A stretch of 64,000 nt of DNA from Pseudomonadota bacterium (GTDB lineage: Bacteria > Pseudomonadota > Gammaproteobacteria > Burkholderiales > Thiobacillaceae): assembly GCA_021847835.1 (NCBI GenBank), contig JAJZPR010000004.1, positions 90,898-154,897 of the forward strand. Direction: 5' to 3'. The position numbers were made by a program, and so were the translations under genes. Numbering within the stretch: the first letter of the stretch is position 1; every line of letters starts with the position of its first letter. Shown piece by piece: positions 23,561 through 31,410 of the stretch. The notes below the pieces were generated by a model. The model did not search any database. It saw only the letters and a list, made by a program, of their open reading frames with translations, and was not told the DNA's origin.

Positions 23561-23698
23561 GCAAGGCTTGTCGCAAGGCTTGTCGCAAGGCTTGTCTAGA
23601 TTGTTCTAGTTAGGCCTTTCCGAAACGTATTTCGGAAATAGATTTCGGAAATAGATTTCGGAAATGGATTTCGGATTCGGAAATGGATTTCGGAAACA
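23561..23698. repeat. Two tandem arrays: three 12-mers and six 13-mers
   Basis: GCAAGGCTTGTC is repeated three times perfectly (23561-23596). CTAGATTGTTCTAG follows, then a run of GATTTCGGAAATA units (23628-23698; six, of which two are shortened). Each 13-mer is a near palindrome ATTTCGGAAAT. The arrays lie in the 304-nt gap between repB and the transfer genes. They look like protein-binding iterons, perhaps a partition or second replication site. Confidence 0.85.
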
Positions 23699-23773
23699 GA
23701 ACGGCGCGACGGGCTGGGGGTCGGGGTGTCCGCGACGGCGTTGAGGCCGTGGCGGGCGTTTTGGTGGGGTTGC

Positions 23774-24637
23774 TTAGGCAGCTTTCAGGGTGCCGATGCG
23801 CCGGAGTGCTTCTTTGACGGTGCGCTTCGCGTAATCCTTCGGGTTTCGTTTGCCGCGCGCCCCCGCCTTCTCGGTCAGTTCCTTCTCCAGTCGCGCGGCT
23901 TCTTCGTTTACCTGTGACGGATTGTTCTCTGAGAGCCAACGGAGTCGGCCGATGACGTATCCAAAATCGCGCTCGCTTTCAGAAGACCAGCCGCCAAGCG
24001 ATTCGTACATGTCGATGCTGCCGGCTGCTGGTTGTGAAGCACACGCCCCCCCATCATCCGCCCCAGCGGCCGGGGGAAGGGGGACGAGATCGCCGGCCGG
24101 GTACAGCCGGCCCGAGCTGGTCGTCGTGATTTTCACGTAATTGCCGCCGCGCTTGTTGTTCTTGAAGCCCGCCAGCCTCCCCAGGTGTTCGCCGCTGCTG
24201 CTGCCTTTGTCTGCGCTGTGCACGCCGATGAGCCGCTGCTGCAGCGCTTTCCGCTCCGCCTCGTCGAGCGGGCGGGACACGGGGAGCCAGACGTGGCAAA
24301 GCCCCGGAGAGGTCTCGATGACCGCCGCCGAGAACTCCCCGGCGATCTTCGCCGCCCTGGCAGGCGTCACGTCGTCCAAGAAGACCATGGGCCAAGCCGC
24401 CGGGGTGCCGTCAGGTAGCCAACGGGCAGGACGGATATAGACCTCGGCGCCGCGTCGGTTCTCGGCCCAAGCCCACCCAAAGCTTTTCTCTACCTCGGCT
24501 CGGTCGCGGGCGCGCGCCAGGCCTTTTACGAGCGGATCCTGACCTGGGCGAGGCAGGATCGTGACGAGGTTGGCGAAGGTGATGCCGTGCTTCTGAAAAA
24601 AGTCTAGGAACCGCTTCTGTTCTTGCCATCCAGCCAT
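23774..24637 (-). CDS. repB: RepB-like DNA primase (IncQ type)
   Basis: A 287-aa primase that synthesises primers at single-strand initiation sites of IncQ-like replicons. MAGWQEQKRFLDFFQKHGIT starts the protein; AWPMVFLDDVTPARAAKIAG carries the acidic catalytic stretch, and LGRLAGFKNNKRGGNYVKIT is the conserved later motif. A C-terminal helical bundle follows (YAKRTVKEALRRIG). The start at 24637 has AAAGGAG upstream and excludes palindromic oriV sequence. Here the primase is free, not fused to a relaxase as in RSF1010 MobA-RepB. Confidence 0.85.
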   Translation of the reverse strand: MAGWQEQKRFLDFFQKHGITFANLVTILPRPGQDPLVKGLARARDRAEVEKSFGWAWAENRRGAEVYIRPARWLPDGTPAAWPMVFLDDVTPARAAKIAGEFSAAVIETSPGLCHVWLPVSRPLDEAERKALQQRLIGVHSADKGSSSGEHLGRLAGFKNNKRGGNYVKITTTSSGRLYPAGDLVPLPPAAGADDGGACASQPAAGSIDMYESLGGWSSESERDFGYVIGRLRWLSENNPSQVNEEAARLEKELTEKAGARGKRNPKDYAKRTVKEALRRIGTLKAA

Positions 24638-24656
24638 TTTTGATTCTCCTTTCCTT

Positions 24657-24859
24657 CCCCCCCATGTAGTAAGAAGACATGGGGGGGCGTGTGCTTCACT
24701 ATCTGATATTCCCCGAGGGGGCACCAAGCCCCCCTCGGCTGCCTATAGGCCTAGAAGGCCTATTAGCCTATAGGAACCGGGGCATAGCTTCCGTTCACCG
24801 GGGCATAGCTTCCGCCCACCGGGGCATAGCTTCCGCCCACCGGGGCATAGCTTCCACTT
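24657..24859. other. IncQ-like oriV: four iterons and three palindromes
   Basis: Four tandem 21-bp iterons (24776-24859) share ACCGGGGCATAGCTTCC. Beside them are three palindromes: CCTATAGGC/GCCTATAGG (24742-24774), CCGAGGGGG/CCCCCTCGG (24713-24738) and CCCCCCCATGT/ACATGGGGGGG (24657-24687). Iterons next to the initiator gene, then hairpins next to a primase gene, is the known arrangement of IncQ oriV with its ssi sites. Confidence 0.82.
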
Positions 24860-24861
24860 AC

Positions 24862-25689
24862 TCATAATGTGGTTATTGCGTCACCGGCGATGATCACTCC
24901 TGCCGCCGCGAGACCTTCGGCGTCCTCGTGCAGCTCGCGCCGATGGTGCCGCAGCACTGATTTATGCACGCCGACGATAGTTAGTGCGTTGTCTATGCTG
25001 TATTCCGCGCCGGGTTCGTGCGTGAGCATGAACCTCGCCACGGCCTGACTGGCGCCGTGCCGCAGCGCGATAATTTGCCGCAGGCGCCCCCGATAGCTGA
25101 CCGGCATATCTTTGCCAATCAACTCTGTCCAAGCCTTTGAAAACGCAACCATCCAAAGCTCTCGTCGCGCATCGGGTCCGGCCAGCGGCCCAGCCTTCAC
25201 AACGGCGCGGTCTTTCATGACAACTCCGTTAAGCCGCGTGCCTGCCCTTGCCGGCACCTGCTCAACACCCTGATACTCGACGGTATCGAGAATGCCGGCA
25301 GTGACCACGCCGAACCCCGGCATCGATTTGATACGGAGGTTTGACACACTGCATGTCCGCAGGTCGTTAGCCAGACCCTTCATTTGCGTCCATGAAAGTC
25401 TTGCCCGACCGTGGCTGAGCGCCGTCCGGAGCTTGCTCGGGTCAACGATGCAGCAATGCCGCCCAACATTGTCCAGGCCAACCAATTGAGCGACATCCCT
25501 GCAGCACTCCATAAAATCGGTGTGTCGCTGTCCGAGTCGGCCGGTGATCTGCGCAGAGCCCCACTGCGTTTCGACTGCCCATGATTTTTCAACGGGTCGG
25601 CGAGTCGGCTGAAAGATCCCGATACGCGCGACGGACGCCGTGCTCACGTCCTTGTGTTGGTGCTGGAGTTGGATGTGACTTTTAGACAT
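24862..25689 (-). CDS. repC: RepC-like replication initiator
   Basis: 275 aa, placed exactly where IncQ plasmids carry RepC: directly after the RepA helicase (8-bp overlap) and ending 2 nt before the iterons. It has a basic N-terminus and two probable winged-helix units, e.g. RARLSWTQMKGLANDLRTCS and YRGRLRQIIALRHGASQAVA, then a C-terminal helix-turn-helix (ALTIVGVHKSVLRHHRREL). Sequence identity to RSF1010 RepC is not obvious by eye, so the name rests mainly on position and DNA-binding character. It would bind the 21-bp iterons. Confidence 0.75.
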   Translation of the reverse strand: MSKSHIQLQHQHKDVSTASVARIGIFQPTRRPVEKSWAVETQWGSAQITGRLGQRHTDFMECCRDVAQLVGLDNVGRHCCIVDPSKLRTALSHGRARLSWTQMKGLANDLRTCSVSNLRIKSMPGFGVVTAGILDTVEYQGVEQVPARAGTRLNGVVMKDRAVVKAGPLAGPDARRELWMVAFSKAWTELIGKDMPVSYRGRLRQIIALRHGASQAVARFMLTHEPGAEYSIDNALTIVGVHKSVLRHHRRELHEDAEGLAAAGVIIAGDAITTL

Positions 25690-26647
25690 TCTCAGCTCCC
25701 GAAGTTAGTGGGCGCAGCCCGTACCTGGCGAGATCGTTGGCGAAAGTTTTCGCGGCCCGCGCCGGAGCCGCCAGCTTGTGCCTGGTGTTTGCGTTTGCAT
25801 CAGCCACTTCTTCCGGCGTGTAGCTGCTGCGAATCCAAAGCCCGCCGTCCCGTTTTAGCCACCGCGCACCGTCTTCTGTCGCGTGCGACGCCTTGCCTTG
25901 CACCAGCAGTCGCCAATCGCGCCGCTCGTCGCTATTAATGCGGAAGTCCTCTGCTTCTTTCGTGGTCATTGTCCGCAACGCCCACGCGGCGCGACAGGCT
26001 GCGGGGAAATCGGTGGCGCCTCGCCCGATGTGGTGGTCCGTCCTGCCTTCGAGAATCGCTCCCTGGCTCGCGTGCTGCACAAGCAAAATTGCGCACTGAT
26101 TCTGTATTGCTACAGTGACAAGCCACCTAGCAAACCCGTCCATCGCCGGCCCTTTGCTCTCTTCGCAATCGTGCATCATCCTCATCGGGTCCAAAACCAC
26201 CAGTCGGTAGCCCGCGATTGCAGCAGCGAAGTGTTCACCGAGTGGAGTCATTTTGAAGCCGTCGCCGAGCGGCGCGAAAAGCGGCATGCGCTGACCAAGC
26301 AGCGGCCAGAGTGTCAGCATTGCGTCGTCGTCGCCGGAGATGCCGTGCTCTGTTTTCAAGTGAGCTGCGAGACGCTTGAGGCGTCGGATGTGGTCGTCGC
26401 GGCGATCTTCGCCAGCGACATAGAGCACACGTCCGGTCGAGCGCGGCGCATCAACAACGCCGCATGCAGGTACGCCGTATGCGACGCTTGCTCCCATCGC
26501 GAGCGCGACAAGCGATTTGCCGCTGCCGTCAGCGCCGGAGATGATGCCGATGTCGCCAGGCTGCAGCGGGCCGAGAATGTGATCAGGGTCGGGCACGCTC
26601 GCGGAAACGGCTTCGGCGAGTGTGATCGGAGTGACGTTTCTCAGCAT
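25682..26647 (-). CDS. repA: RepA-like hexameric replicative helicase
   Basis: 321-aa RecA-fold ATPase like RSF1010 RepA. Walker A GADGSGKS at 38-45; VLYVAGEDRRDDHIRRL follows; Walker B YRLVVLDPMRMMHDCEES; then CAILLVQHASQGAI and a late RGATDFPAACRAAW segment matching the RepA pattern. It unwinds DNA at oriV in the 5'-3' direction for the IncQ mode of replication. It overlaps the preceding regulator gene by 7 nt and repC by 8 nt, so all are translationally coupled. Confidence 0.88.
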   Translation of the reverse strand: MLRNVTPITLAEAVSASVPDPDHILGPLQPGDIGIISGADGSGKSLVALAMGASVAYGVPACGVVDAPRSTGRVLYVAGEDRRDDHIRRLKRLAAHLKTEHGISGDDDAMLTLWPLLGQRMPLFAPLGDGFKMTPLGEHFAAAIAGYRLVVLDPMRMMHDCEESKGPAMDGFARWLVTVAIQNQCAILLVQHASQGAILEGRTDHHIGRGATDFPAACRAAWALRTMTTKEAEDFRINSDERRDWRLLVQGKASHATEDGARWLKRDGGLWIRSSYTPEEVADANANTRHKLAAPARAAKTFANDLARYGLRPLTSGAENV

Positions 26648-27063
26648 GCCGCCACCCCGCTTTCGTAGCCGGAAAACAAATCCCCCTGCTGCGCGCGCCG
26701 CACCTGCTTGGCAATGATCTGGCGAGCGCGGCGGGTGGAGACACCGTGATCGGCCGCGATCTCGCGAGCAAGCTCACGGCGCTTTTTGCCGCGCGGCGGA
26801 TCAGTGGGATCTGTGTCGTCAGTGGCGACATCAGCAAATCCGTCGATGTCACGCCCGTAATGAGCCGGATTTTGGGTAAATCGGCGCACCGCCGACCGAG
26901 CCCGGTTGAAGACCGTGCGCATGGTGTCGTCGCGCCGGGCTTCGAGAAGCGCCAGTGCGACTTGCTGCACCAGCTCTTCTGTGTCGTCGTATGAGTGCGC
27001 GCGAATGTAGGCCTGAAGTTCGACCGGGAAGGTCGAGAGGGTGCGGGCGGTGAGGGCGTTCAT
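26641..27063 (-). CDS. Sigma-factor-like or HTH regulator, 140 aa
   Basis: The N-terminal part (DDTEELVQQVALALLEARRD, then TVFNRARSAVRRFTQNP) looks like sigma region 2; the C-terminal REIAADHGVSTRRARQIIAK is a helix-turn-helix reminiscent of region 4. An acidic linker (DDTDPTDPPRGKKRR) joins them. It overlaps the HTH gene before it (ATGA) and repA after it. It may control the replication operon. A true sigma activity is uncertain; it could be a plain transcriptional regulator. Confidence 0.65.
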   Translation of the reverse strand: MNALTARTLSTFPVELQAYIRAHSYDDTEELVQQVALALLEARRDDTMRTVFNRARSAVRRFTQNPAHYGRDIDGFADVATDDTDPTDPPRGKKRRELAREIAADHGVSTRRARQIIAKQVRRAQQGDLFSGYESGVAAC

Positions 27064-27371
27064 TGCTGGCCCCCTTCCTGCGCGGCGGCGGGTGCGGGGT
27101 ACTTGCGCGGCCGACCGCGCTTGCGCGGCGCTTCGGCTGGCGGGGTGGCGTTGGGGGCGGGGGTGTCGGGACGGAACGTCCGGCGGGATTCGATCCAGGC
27201 GTTAATGTCGGCCACCAGCCACAGCAGGCGCGGCTGAGACTGGATAGGCTCCGGCAGCCCTGCCAAAAACGCAGGGCTGCGCTGCCCGGCGCGGTATGCG
27301 CGAATGGATGCTGGGTTGGTTTGCAGGCGCTCGGCGAGCTGAGCGCCGGTGATGGTGTACAAGTCGGACAC
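27060..27371 (-). CDS. HTH excisionase/AlpA-like regulator
   Basis: 103 aa. The N-terminal ITGAQLAERLQTNPASIRAY and RLLWLVADINAWIESRR form a MerR/AlpA-type helix-turn-helix with the C-terminal DINAWIE helix of excisionase-like proteins. The tail is Pro/Arg rich with an AT-hook-like KRGRPRKYP. First gene of the replication operon and nearest the right end, a usual place for Xis. It could be excisionase, operon repressor or both. Confidence 0.75.
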   Translation of the reverse strand: MSDLYTITGAQLAERLQTNPASIRAYRAGQRSPAFLAGLPEPIQSQPRLLWLVADINAWIESRRTFRPDTPAPNATPPAEAPRKRGRPRKYPAPAAAQEGGQQ

Positions 27372-27840
27372 GTCGAGTCTCCGCCCGGCGTATTAAGCCG
27401 TGCATGAGAGCCCTGGTCCCGCCCCTGAAAGGGGTTCTAATTTGCTGCGCCGCGCGGGTCGTGGCTCACTGCTCCCGCTCGTACCGTCCGCCGTTTCCGG
27501 CACGCCCACAGACGGTTTATCGCGTCACTGTCTCGGCCGGGTCTCGAACCTTATCCATTCCCCCACCGGCCCCGGCGTCACCGGGTGCTGCCGCGCTGTT
27601 CAGCGGCCGATGAGTGCATTATGCACGATGCTGGGCGGGTGTCAAGCGTAAGTTATTGAAGATAAATAGTTATCCGTTTGCCTGTGACGAAAACGCTACG
27701 AAAGCCGGGGACAAAACGGGGACGAATTATGCGCACATCATGCGCATATCACGGGGACAATATGGGGACACTCGGGGACAAAAAAGCCCCGTTTCCGGGG
27801 CCTTTTGTTAGTGTCCGCTATCGCGGAAACCCTTGTTATA
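27372..27840. other. Right-end non-coding region with arm sites and operator-like palindrome
   Basis: No gene is seen in 469 nt. GTGCATTATGCAC (27614-27626) is a perfect 13-bp palindrome upstream of the HTH gene. CGGGGACA-type sites occur at 27706-27713, 27717-27723, 27752-27759, 27763-27770 and 27773-27780, matching those before int. ATGCGCA is repeated at 27729 and 27740. This should be the promoter and attachment arm of the right end. Confidence 0.6.
27779..27806. terminator. Bidirectional terminator at right end
   Basis: AAAAAAGCCCCG TTTC CGGGGCCTTTTG, just inside attR; insulates element and chromosome. Confidence 0.82.
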
Positions 27841-27886
27841 TGGGGTGGCTGATGGGACTCGAACCCACGACAACAGGAATCACAAT
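27841..27886. other. attR within tRNA-His
   Basis: Right copy of the 46-bp repeat; it covers the tRNA from anticodon loop to CCA, so integration keeps the tRNA intact. Confidence 0.95.
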
Positions 27887-27917
27887 CCTGGACTCTACCA
27901 ACTGAGCTACAGCCACC
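27841..27917 (-). tRNA. tRNA-His (GTG)
   Basis: Anticodon GTG in AGGATTGTGATTCCT, G-1 present, acceptor GTGGCTG/CAGCCAC, CCA encoded. It is the target gene of the element. Confidence 0.96.
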
Positions 27918-27940
27918 ACCGTAAAAACTTCCAGCCAAAC

Positions 27941-28017
27941 TGGCCTGCCCGACAGGAGTCGAACCTGTGACCCTCGGCTTAGAAGGCCGATGCTCTATCC
28001 AGCTGAGCTACGGGCAG
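27941..28017 (-). tRNA. tRNA-Arg (TCT)
   Basis: Anticodon loop CTTCTAA in GGCCTTCTAAGCC, acceptor CTGCCCG/CGGGCAG, GCCA 3' end encoded. Confidence 0.95.
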
Positions 28018-28066
28018 TTTGATCTGCTGCGGGCAACTATCAACTATTCGGGGCCAGACAGTCCGG

Positions 28067-28143
28067 TGGTCGGGGCGGAGGGATTCGAACCCCCGACATC
28101 TTGCTCCCAAAGCAAGCGCGCTACCGGACTGCGCTACGCCCCG
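28067..28143 (-). tRNA. tRNA-Pro (TGG)
   Basis: Anticodon TGG in TTGCTTTGGGAGCAA, acceptor CGGGGCG/CGCCCCG, ACCA 3' end encoded. Likely one transcript with tRNA-Arg and tRNA-His. Confidence 0.95.
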
Positions 28144-28253
28144 AAAGACCGCGAATTATGCCTGAATGAATATATCCGGGTCAATTTCAGCTTGAGGCAA
28201 ATGGGTACTATTTGAGAAAATACCCCTTTTCCTCACAGGCCAAGCGTGGCGCC

Positions 28254-29108
28254 ATGACTGCCAAAATTCTTGACGGCAAAGCCTTATCCGAACGCATCGT
28301 GGACGAACTCAGGCAGCGCGTGGACGCCCTCGCCGCTTCCGGCAGGCGCGCGCCCACGCTGGCGGTGATCCTGGTGGGCGACGATCCGGCCTCTTCCATC
28401 TACGTGCGCAACAAGAAACGCGCCTGCGAACGCGCCGCGGTGCGCTCGCTTTCGCATGACCTGCCGGCTTCCACCACCCAGGCCGAACTGCTGGCCCTGA
28501 TCGACAAGCTCAATGACGACGCCGAAGTGGACGGCATTCTGGTGCAGATGCCCCTGCCCAGGCAGATCGACCCGGAAACCGTGATCGAGCGCATCCATCC
28601 GGACAAGGACGTCGACGGCTTCCATCCCTACAACATCGGCCGCCTGGCGGTGCGCATGCCCACGCTGCGCTCCTGCACGCCCATGGGCGTGATGACGCTG
28701 CTGAAAAGCGTGCACACCGACATGCGCGGCATGAATGCGCTGGTGGTGGGCGCGTCCAACCACGTGGGCCGTCCCATGGGGCTGGAGCTCTTGATGGAAG
28801 GCTGCACCGTGACCACGGCCAACAGCCAGACGAGAAATCTTCCCGTCCTGGCCCTGCAGGCCGACATCGTGGTGGTGGCGGTGGGCCGGCCCAACCTGGT
28901 CAAGGGCGAGTGGATCAAGGAAGGTGCCGCCGTGGCCGACGTCGGCATCAACCGCCTGCCCGACGGCCGCATCTGCGGCGACGTGGAGTTTGCCGTGGCC
29001 GCAGAACGCGCGGCCTGGATCACGCCGGTGCCGGGCGGCGTGGGGCCGATGACCGTGGCCTCGCTGTTGCAGAACACGCTGCAGGCTTACGAGATACACA
29101 ACAGATAA
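28254..29108 (+). CDS. folD: Methylenetetrahydrofolate dehydrogenase/cyclohydrolase
   Basis: Bifunctional FolD, which interconverts 5,10-methylene-THF and 10-formyl-THF with NADP in the cytosol. 284 aa from [14 protein letters not shown]. Catalytic region [11 protein letters not shown] with the active-site lysine, [25 protein letters not shown], the dinucleotide motif [16 protein letters not shown], and [11 protein letters not shown] near the end. The start at 28254 was chosen from family length; the SD is weak. Transcribed away from the tRNA cluster; an inverted repeat with U-run follows. Confidence 0.96.
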   Translation: MTAKILDGKALSERIVDELRQRVDALAASGRRAPTLAVILVGDDPASSIYVRNKKRACERAAVRSLSHDLPASTTQAELLALIDKLNDDAEVDGILVQMPLPRQIDPETVIERIHPDKDVDGFHPYNIGRLAVRMPTLRSCTPMGVMTLLKSVHTDMRGMNALVVGASNHVGRPMGLELLMEGCTVTTANSQTRNLPVLALQADIVVVAVGRPNLVKGEWIKEGAAVADVGINRLPDGRICGDVEFAVAAERAAWITPVPGGVGPMTVASLLQNTLQAYEIHNR

Positions 29109-29121
29109 AAGCACAAATTCA

Positions 29122-29198
29122 AGCCACAGAGGGCACAGAGAACACAGAGGCAAAACCAAGCCCTGTTTTTCTCTGTGCCCTTTGTATTCTCTGTGGCT
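29122..29198. repeat. CACAGAG-type inverted repeat, also folD terminator
   Basis: AGCCACAGAGGGCACAGAG on the left pairs with CTCTGTGCCC and CTCTGTGGCT on the right, followed by GTTTTTT. A related repeat is at 37108-37231. The stem and T-run would stop folD transcription. Confidence 0.75.
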
Positions 29199-29204
29199 GT
29201 TTTT

Positions 29205-29963
29205 TCAGGCCTTGCGCAAAAGCCGCAGGCTTTCCAGCGTGACGTAGCCCTGGCCCTGCCAGGCGCCTGACAGCGCGGTGGCGGGCGCGTCGGGTTCGCC
29301 CAGATCGGTGAGCACCACGGCGGCGCCGGTGAAGTCGTGGTCGCGGGTGTAATCGTTGACCGTGATGATGGTCTTTAGCCCGGCGCCGCGGCTCGCGCGG
29401 ATGCCGTTTTCCGAGTCCTCGAAGGCCAGGCAGGCTTCCGGCTTGAGCTTCATCTGCTCCATGGCCCAGAGATAAATGTCGGGCGCGGGCTTCTTGGCCG
29501 GCACGATGTCGCCCGCGGCGATGACCTCGAACCACTCGCTGCTGCCCTTGCCCAGGCTGTGCTCCAGCAGGGTGGTGACGTTTTCAGGCGTGGTGGTGGT
29601 GGCGACCGCCAGGCGCAGGCCGGCGTCCATGGCTTCCAGCAGCAGGCGCCTGACGCCGGGGCGCATGGGCACGTTGCCCTCGGCCAGCATGGCGGTGTAA
29701 TGGCGGGTCTTGGCCTTGTGCAATTCGGTCACGAGATCGCTGAAATCGGCGGGCTTCTGGTAATCCGGCCGGAAGCTGTCCACATAGTGTTTCATGCGTT
29801 CCTTGCCGCCGGTGACGGCCAGCAGCTTGCCGTAAAGGGGGACATCCCAGTCCCAATCCAGGCCGAATTCGCGGAAGGCGGCGTTGAAGGCGGGGCGGTG
29901 TCCGTCGCGCTCGGTGTCGGCGAGGGTGCCGTCCACGTCAAAAAGCAGGGCTTGCAAAGACAT
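29205..29963 (-). CDS. cbbY: CbbY-type HAD phosphatase
   Basis: 252-aa haloacid dehalogenase hydrolase. Nucleophile motif DVDGTLADTE at residues 9-18, a cap with WDWDVPLYGKLLAVTGGKER as in CbbY, VATTTTPENV (motif II), KKPAPDIY (motif III) and FEDSENGIRASRGAGL (motif IV). CbbY removes the misfire product xylulose-1,5-bisphosphate, an inhibitor of Rubisco, in Calvin-cycle bacteria. Convergent with folD. No cbb gene adjoins, so substrate is inferred from similarity. Confidence 0.85.
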   Translation of the reverse strand: MSLQALLFDVDGTLADTERDGHRPAFNAAFREFGLDWDWDVPLYGKLLAVTGGKERMKHYVDSFRPDYQKPADFSDLVTELHKAKTRHYTAMLAEGNVPMRPGVRRLLLEAMDAGLRLAVATTTTPENVTTLLEHSLGKGSSEWFEVIAAGDIVPAKKPAPDIYLWAMEQMKLKPEACLAFEDSENGIRASRGAGLKTIITVNDYTRDHDFTGAAVVLTDLGEPDAPATALSGAWQGQGYVTLESLRLLRKA

Positions 29964-30052
29964 GATTGGTCAAGATCAATAATGGGTTGCGGTTTGGGGG
30001 GGAAATCTGTTATTAAGTCAGGTTTATTTTGTTCAGTTCAACCGGAAAACAT

Positions 30053-30475
30053 ATGGCCACCGAACATTTGAAGCGTTTTGAACCCTACAAGGCCAAAAAG
30101 GGCGAGGAATACATGAACGAAAAGCAATTCGCGCATTTTCGCAAAATCCTCGAGGCCTGGAAAGCCGAGCTGTCCCAGGACATCGACACCACCATCCACT
30201 CCATGCAGGACGAGGCCACGGTGTTCGCCGACCCCAACGACCGCGCCACCCAGGAATCCGACATGGCGCTGGAACTGAGGAACCGCGACCGCGAGCGCAA
30301 GCTGATCAAGAAGATCGACGAGACCATCGCCAAGATCGATGCCGGCGACTACGGCTACTGCGACTCCTGCGGCGTGGAAATCGGCATCGAGCGCCTGCAG
30401 GCGCGCCCCACCGCCAGCCTCTGCATCGACTGCAAGACGCTGGAGGAGATCAAGGAAAAGCAGGTCGCCAAGTAA
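30053..30475 (+). CDS. dksA: RNA polymerase-binding transcription factor DksA
   Basis: 140 aa from [33 protein letters not shown] begins the coiled coil; [20 protein letters not shown] is its tip with the acidic residues that act in the RNA polymerase secondary channel; [16 protein letters not shown] returns. The zinc finger is CDSCGVEIG and [10 protein letters not shown]. It works with ppGpp on stringent control. The TTG upstream (30029) was rejected as start. The next gene follows by 10 nt. Confidence 0.96.
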   Translation: MATEHLKRFEPYKAKKGEEYMNEKQFAHFRKILEAWKAELSQDIDTTIHSMQDEATVFADPNDRATQESDMALELRNRDRERKLIKKIDETIAKIDAGDYGYCDSCGVEIGIERLQARPTASLCIDCKTLEEIKEKQVAK

Positions 30476-30485
30476 GAGCGCAGCT

Positions 30486-30926
30486 ATGAACGCGCCGCAG
30501 AAGGTCAGCACCGACTTCGAAGCCAAGTACTGGGGCATGCTCTACAACGTGCTGTCCTGGGAGCAGCTGACGGCTTTCTGGGGCAAGGTGGATTGCGGTG
30601 CCGGCTGGTATCTCTATGCCGTCGGCCAGGATGTGCCCGAAGCGCCTGCCCGTGCCGAGGATGTCAAGCGCTTTGTCCATCACATCGACGAGCTGCTGCG
30701 CAGGGAACACGACGAGGACTACTGTGGCATCGTCTATGCGGACGACCTGCAAAACCCGAGCTTTATCAAGATCTACGACCCCCACAATCTCGGGGTGTCG
30801 TGCGGCTCCAGCGGGCACCATATTTTTCCCGGCTGGACCATGAGCCTGCAGGCGCCGGTCGATCTCAAGCCGGCCGTGGTGCCGAACAACCGCAAAAGAT
30901 GGTGGACGTCCTTGTTCGGCGGTTAG
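30486..30926 (+). CDS. Conserved unknown protein downstream of dksA
   Basis: 146 aa from MNAPQKVSTDFEAKYWGMLY. It contains GAGWYLYAVGQDVP, YCGIVYADDLQNPSFIKIYD and CGSSGHHIFPGWTMSLQAPV, the last suggestive of a metal or thiol site. Soluble, no signal peptide. In an operon with dksA and ended by the terminator at 30941. I cannot name the family. Confidence 0.82.
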   Translation: MNAPQKVSTDFEAKYWGMLYNVLSWEQLTAFWGKVDCGAGWYLYAVGQDVPEAPARAEDVKRFVHHIDELLRREHDEDYCGIVYADDLQNPSFIKIYDPHNLGVSCGSSGHHIFPGWTMSLQAPVDLKPAVVPNNRKRWWTSLFGG

Positions 30927-30940
30927 TACGCACCACAAAT

Positions 30941-30972
30941 AAAAAACGCCCTGCTTGGCAGGGCGTTTTTTT
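30941..30972. terminator. Bidirectional terminator between convergent genes
   Basis: AAAAAACGCCCTGC TTG GCAGGGCGTTTTTTT, symmetric, serving the dksA operon and the gene at 30990. Confidence 0.93.
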
Positions 30973-30989
30973 GCTGACGGCCAGGAAAA

Positions 30990-31259
30990 TTACTTCTTGG
31001 CAGGGGCAGCCGGAGTAGCCGGGGCAGCAGGCGCTGCGGCTTCAGCTTTCTTTTCTTCAGCTTTTTTCTTGGCGGCTTTCTTGGGGGCTTTCTTGGGGGC
31101 TTCAGCGGGCTTTTCGGCAGTTGCAGAAGCGGCCGGAGCAGCGGGCGTGGCGGCTGCGGCGGGAGCCGCCGGGGTGGCAGGGGTCGCCTTGGGGGCGTCG
31201 GCAGCCATCACGGAACCGGCAAAAGCGGTGGCGATCAGGGCAATCAGCAGCTTGTTCAT
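30990..31259 (-). CDS. Ala/Pro/Lys-rich exported low-complexity protein
   Basis: 89 aa. Signal peptide MNKLLIALIATAFAGSVMAA, then low-complexity repeats of A/P/T and a lysine block (KKAPKKAAKKKAEEKKAE). Likely periplasmic and unfolded. It resembles histone-H1-like or cell-wall-associated tails in composition only. TTCAACCCAGGAGATTT gives a good SD. Function unknown. Confidence 0.8.
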   Translation of the reverse strand: MNKLLIALIATAFAGSVMAADAPKATPATPAAPAAAATPAAPAASATAEKPAEAPKKAPKKAAKKKAEEKKAEAAAPAAPATPAAPAKK

Positions 31260-31410
31260 CTAAATCTCCTGGGTTGAATGGTGAATTCACAGGCAGACGC
31301 GCCTGCTTGGGGAAAGATGCTATGCCCGCCGACTTACACCAAGCTTACATGCATCCGCTTTTCCCCCAGTCCTGCATGACTGGCCGGATGACTGGGGCTA
31401 GAATCCCGGC

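Larger units (their letters stand above)
9522..27886. mobile_element. 18.4-kb integrative mobilizable element in tRNA-His
   Basis: Bounded by perfect 46-bp direct repeats; the right copy is the 3' part of tRNA-His from anticodon loop to CCA. Contents in transcription order from the right (minus strand): HTH/excisionase-like, sigma-like HTH protein, RepA helicase, RepC-like initiator, oriV, RepB primase, small membrane protein, coupling protein, RHH protein, TraD-like, small Cys-rich protein, MobF relaxase, small membrane and secreted proteins, TrbJ, TrbL and unknown genes. The integrase is on the plus strand at the left end. Only two mating-pair genes are present, so transfer probably depends on a helper; self-replication after excision is likely from the IncQ-type module. 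Confidence 0.9.

Noticed and set aside
23561..23698. CRISPR array
   Set aside because: Units of 12-13 bp are directly adjacent without unique spacers, and no cas gene is present.
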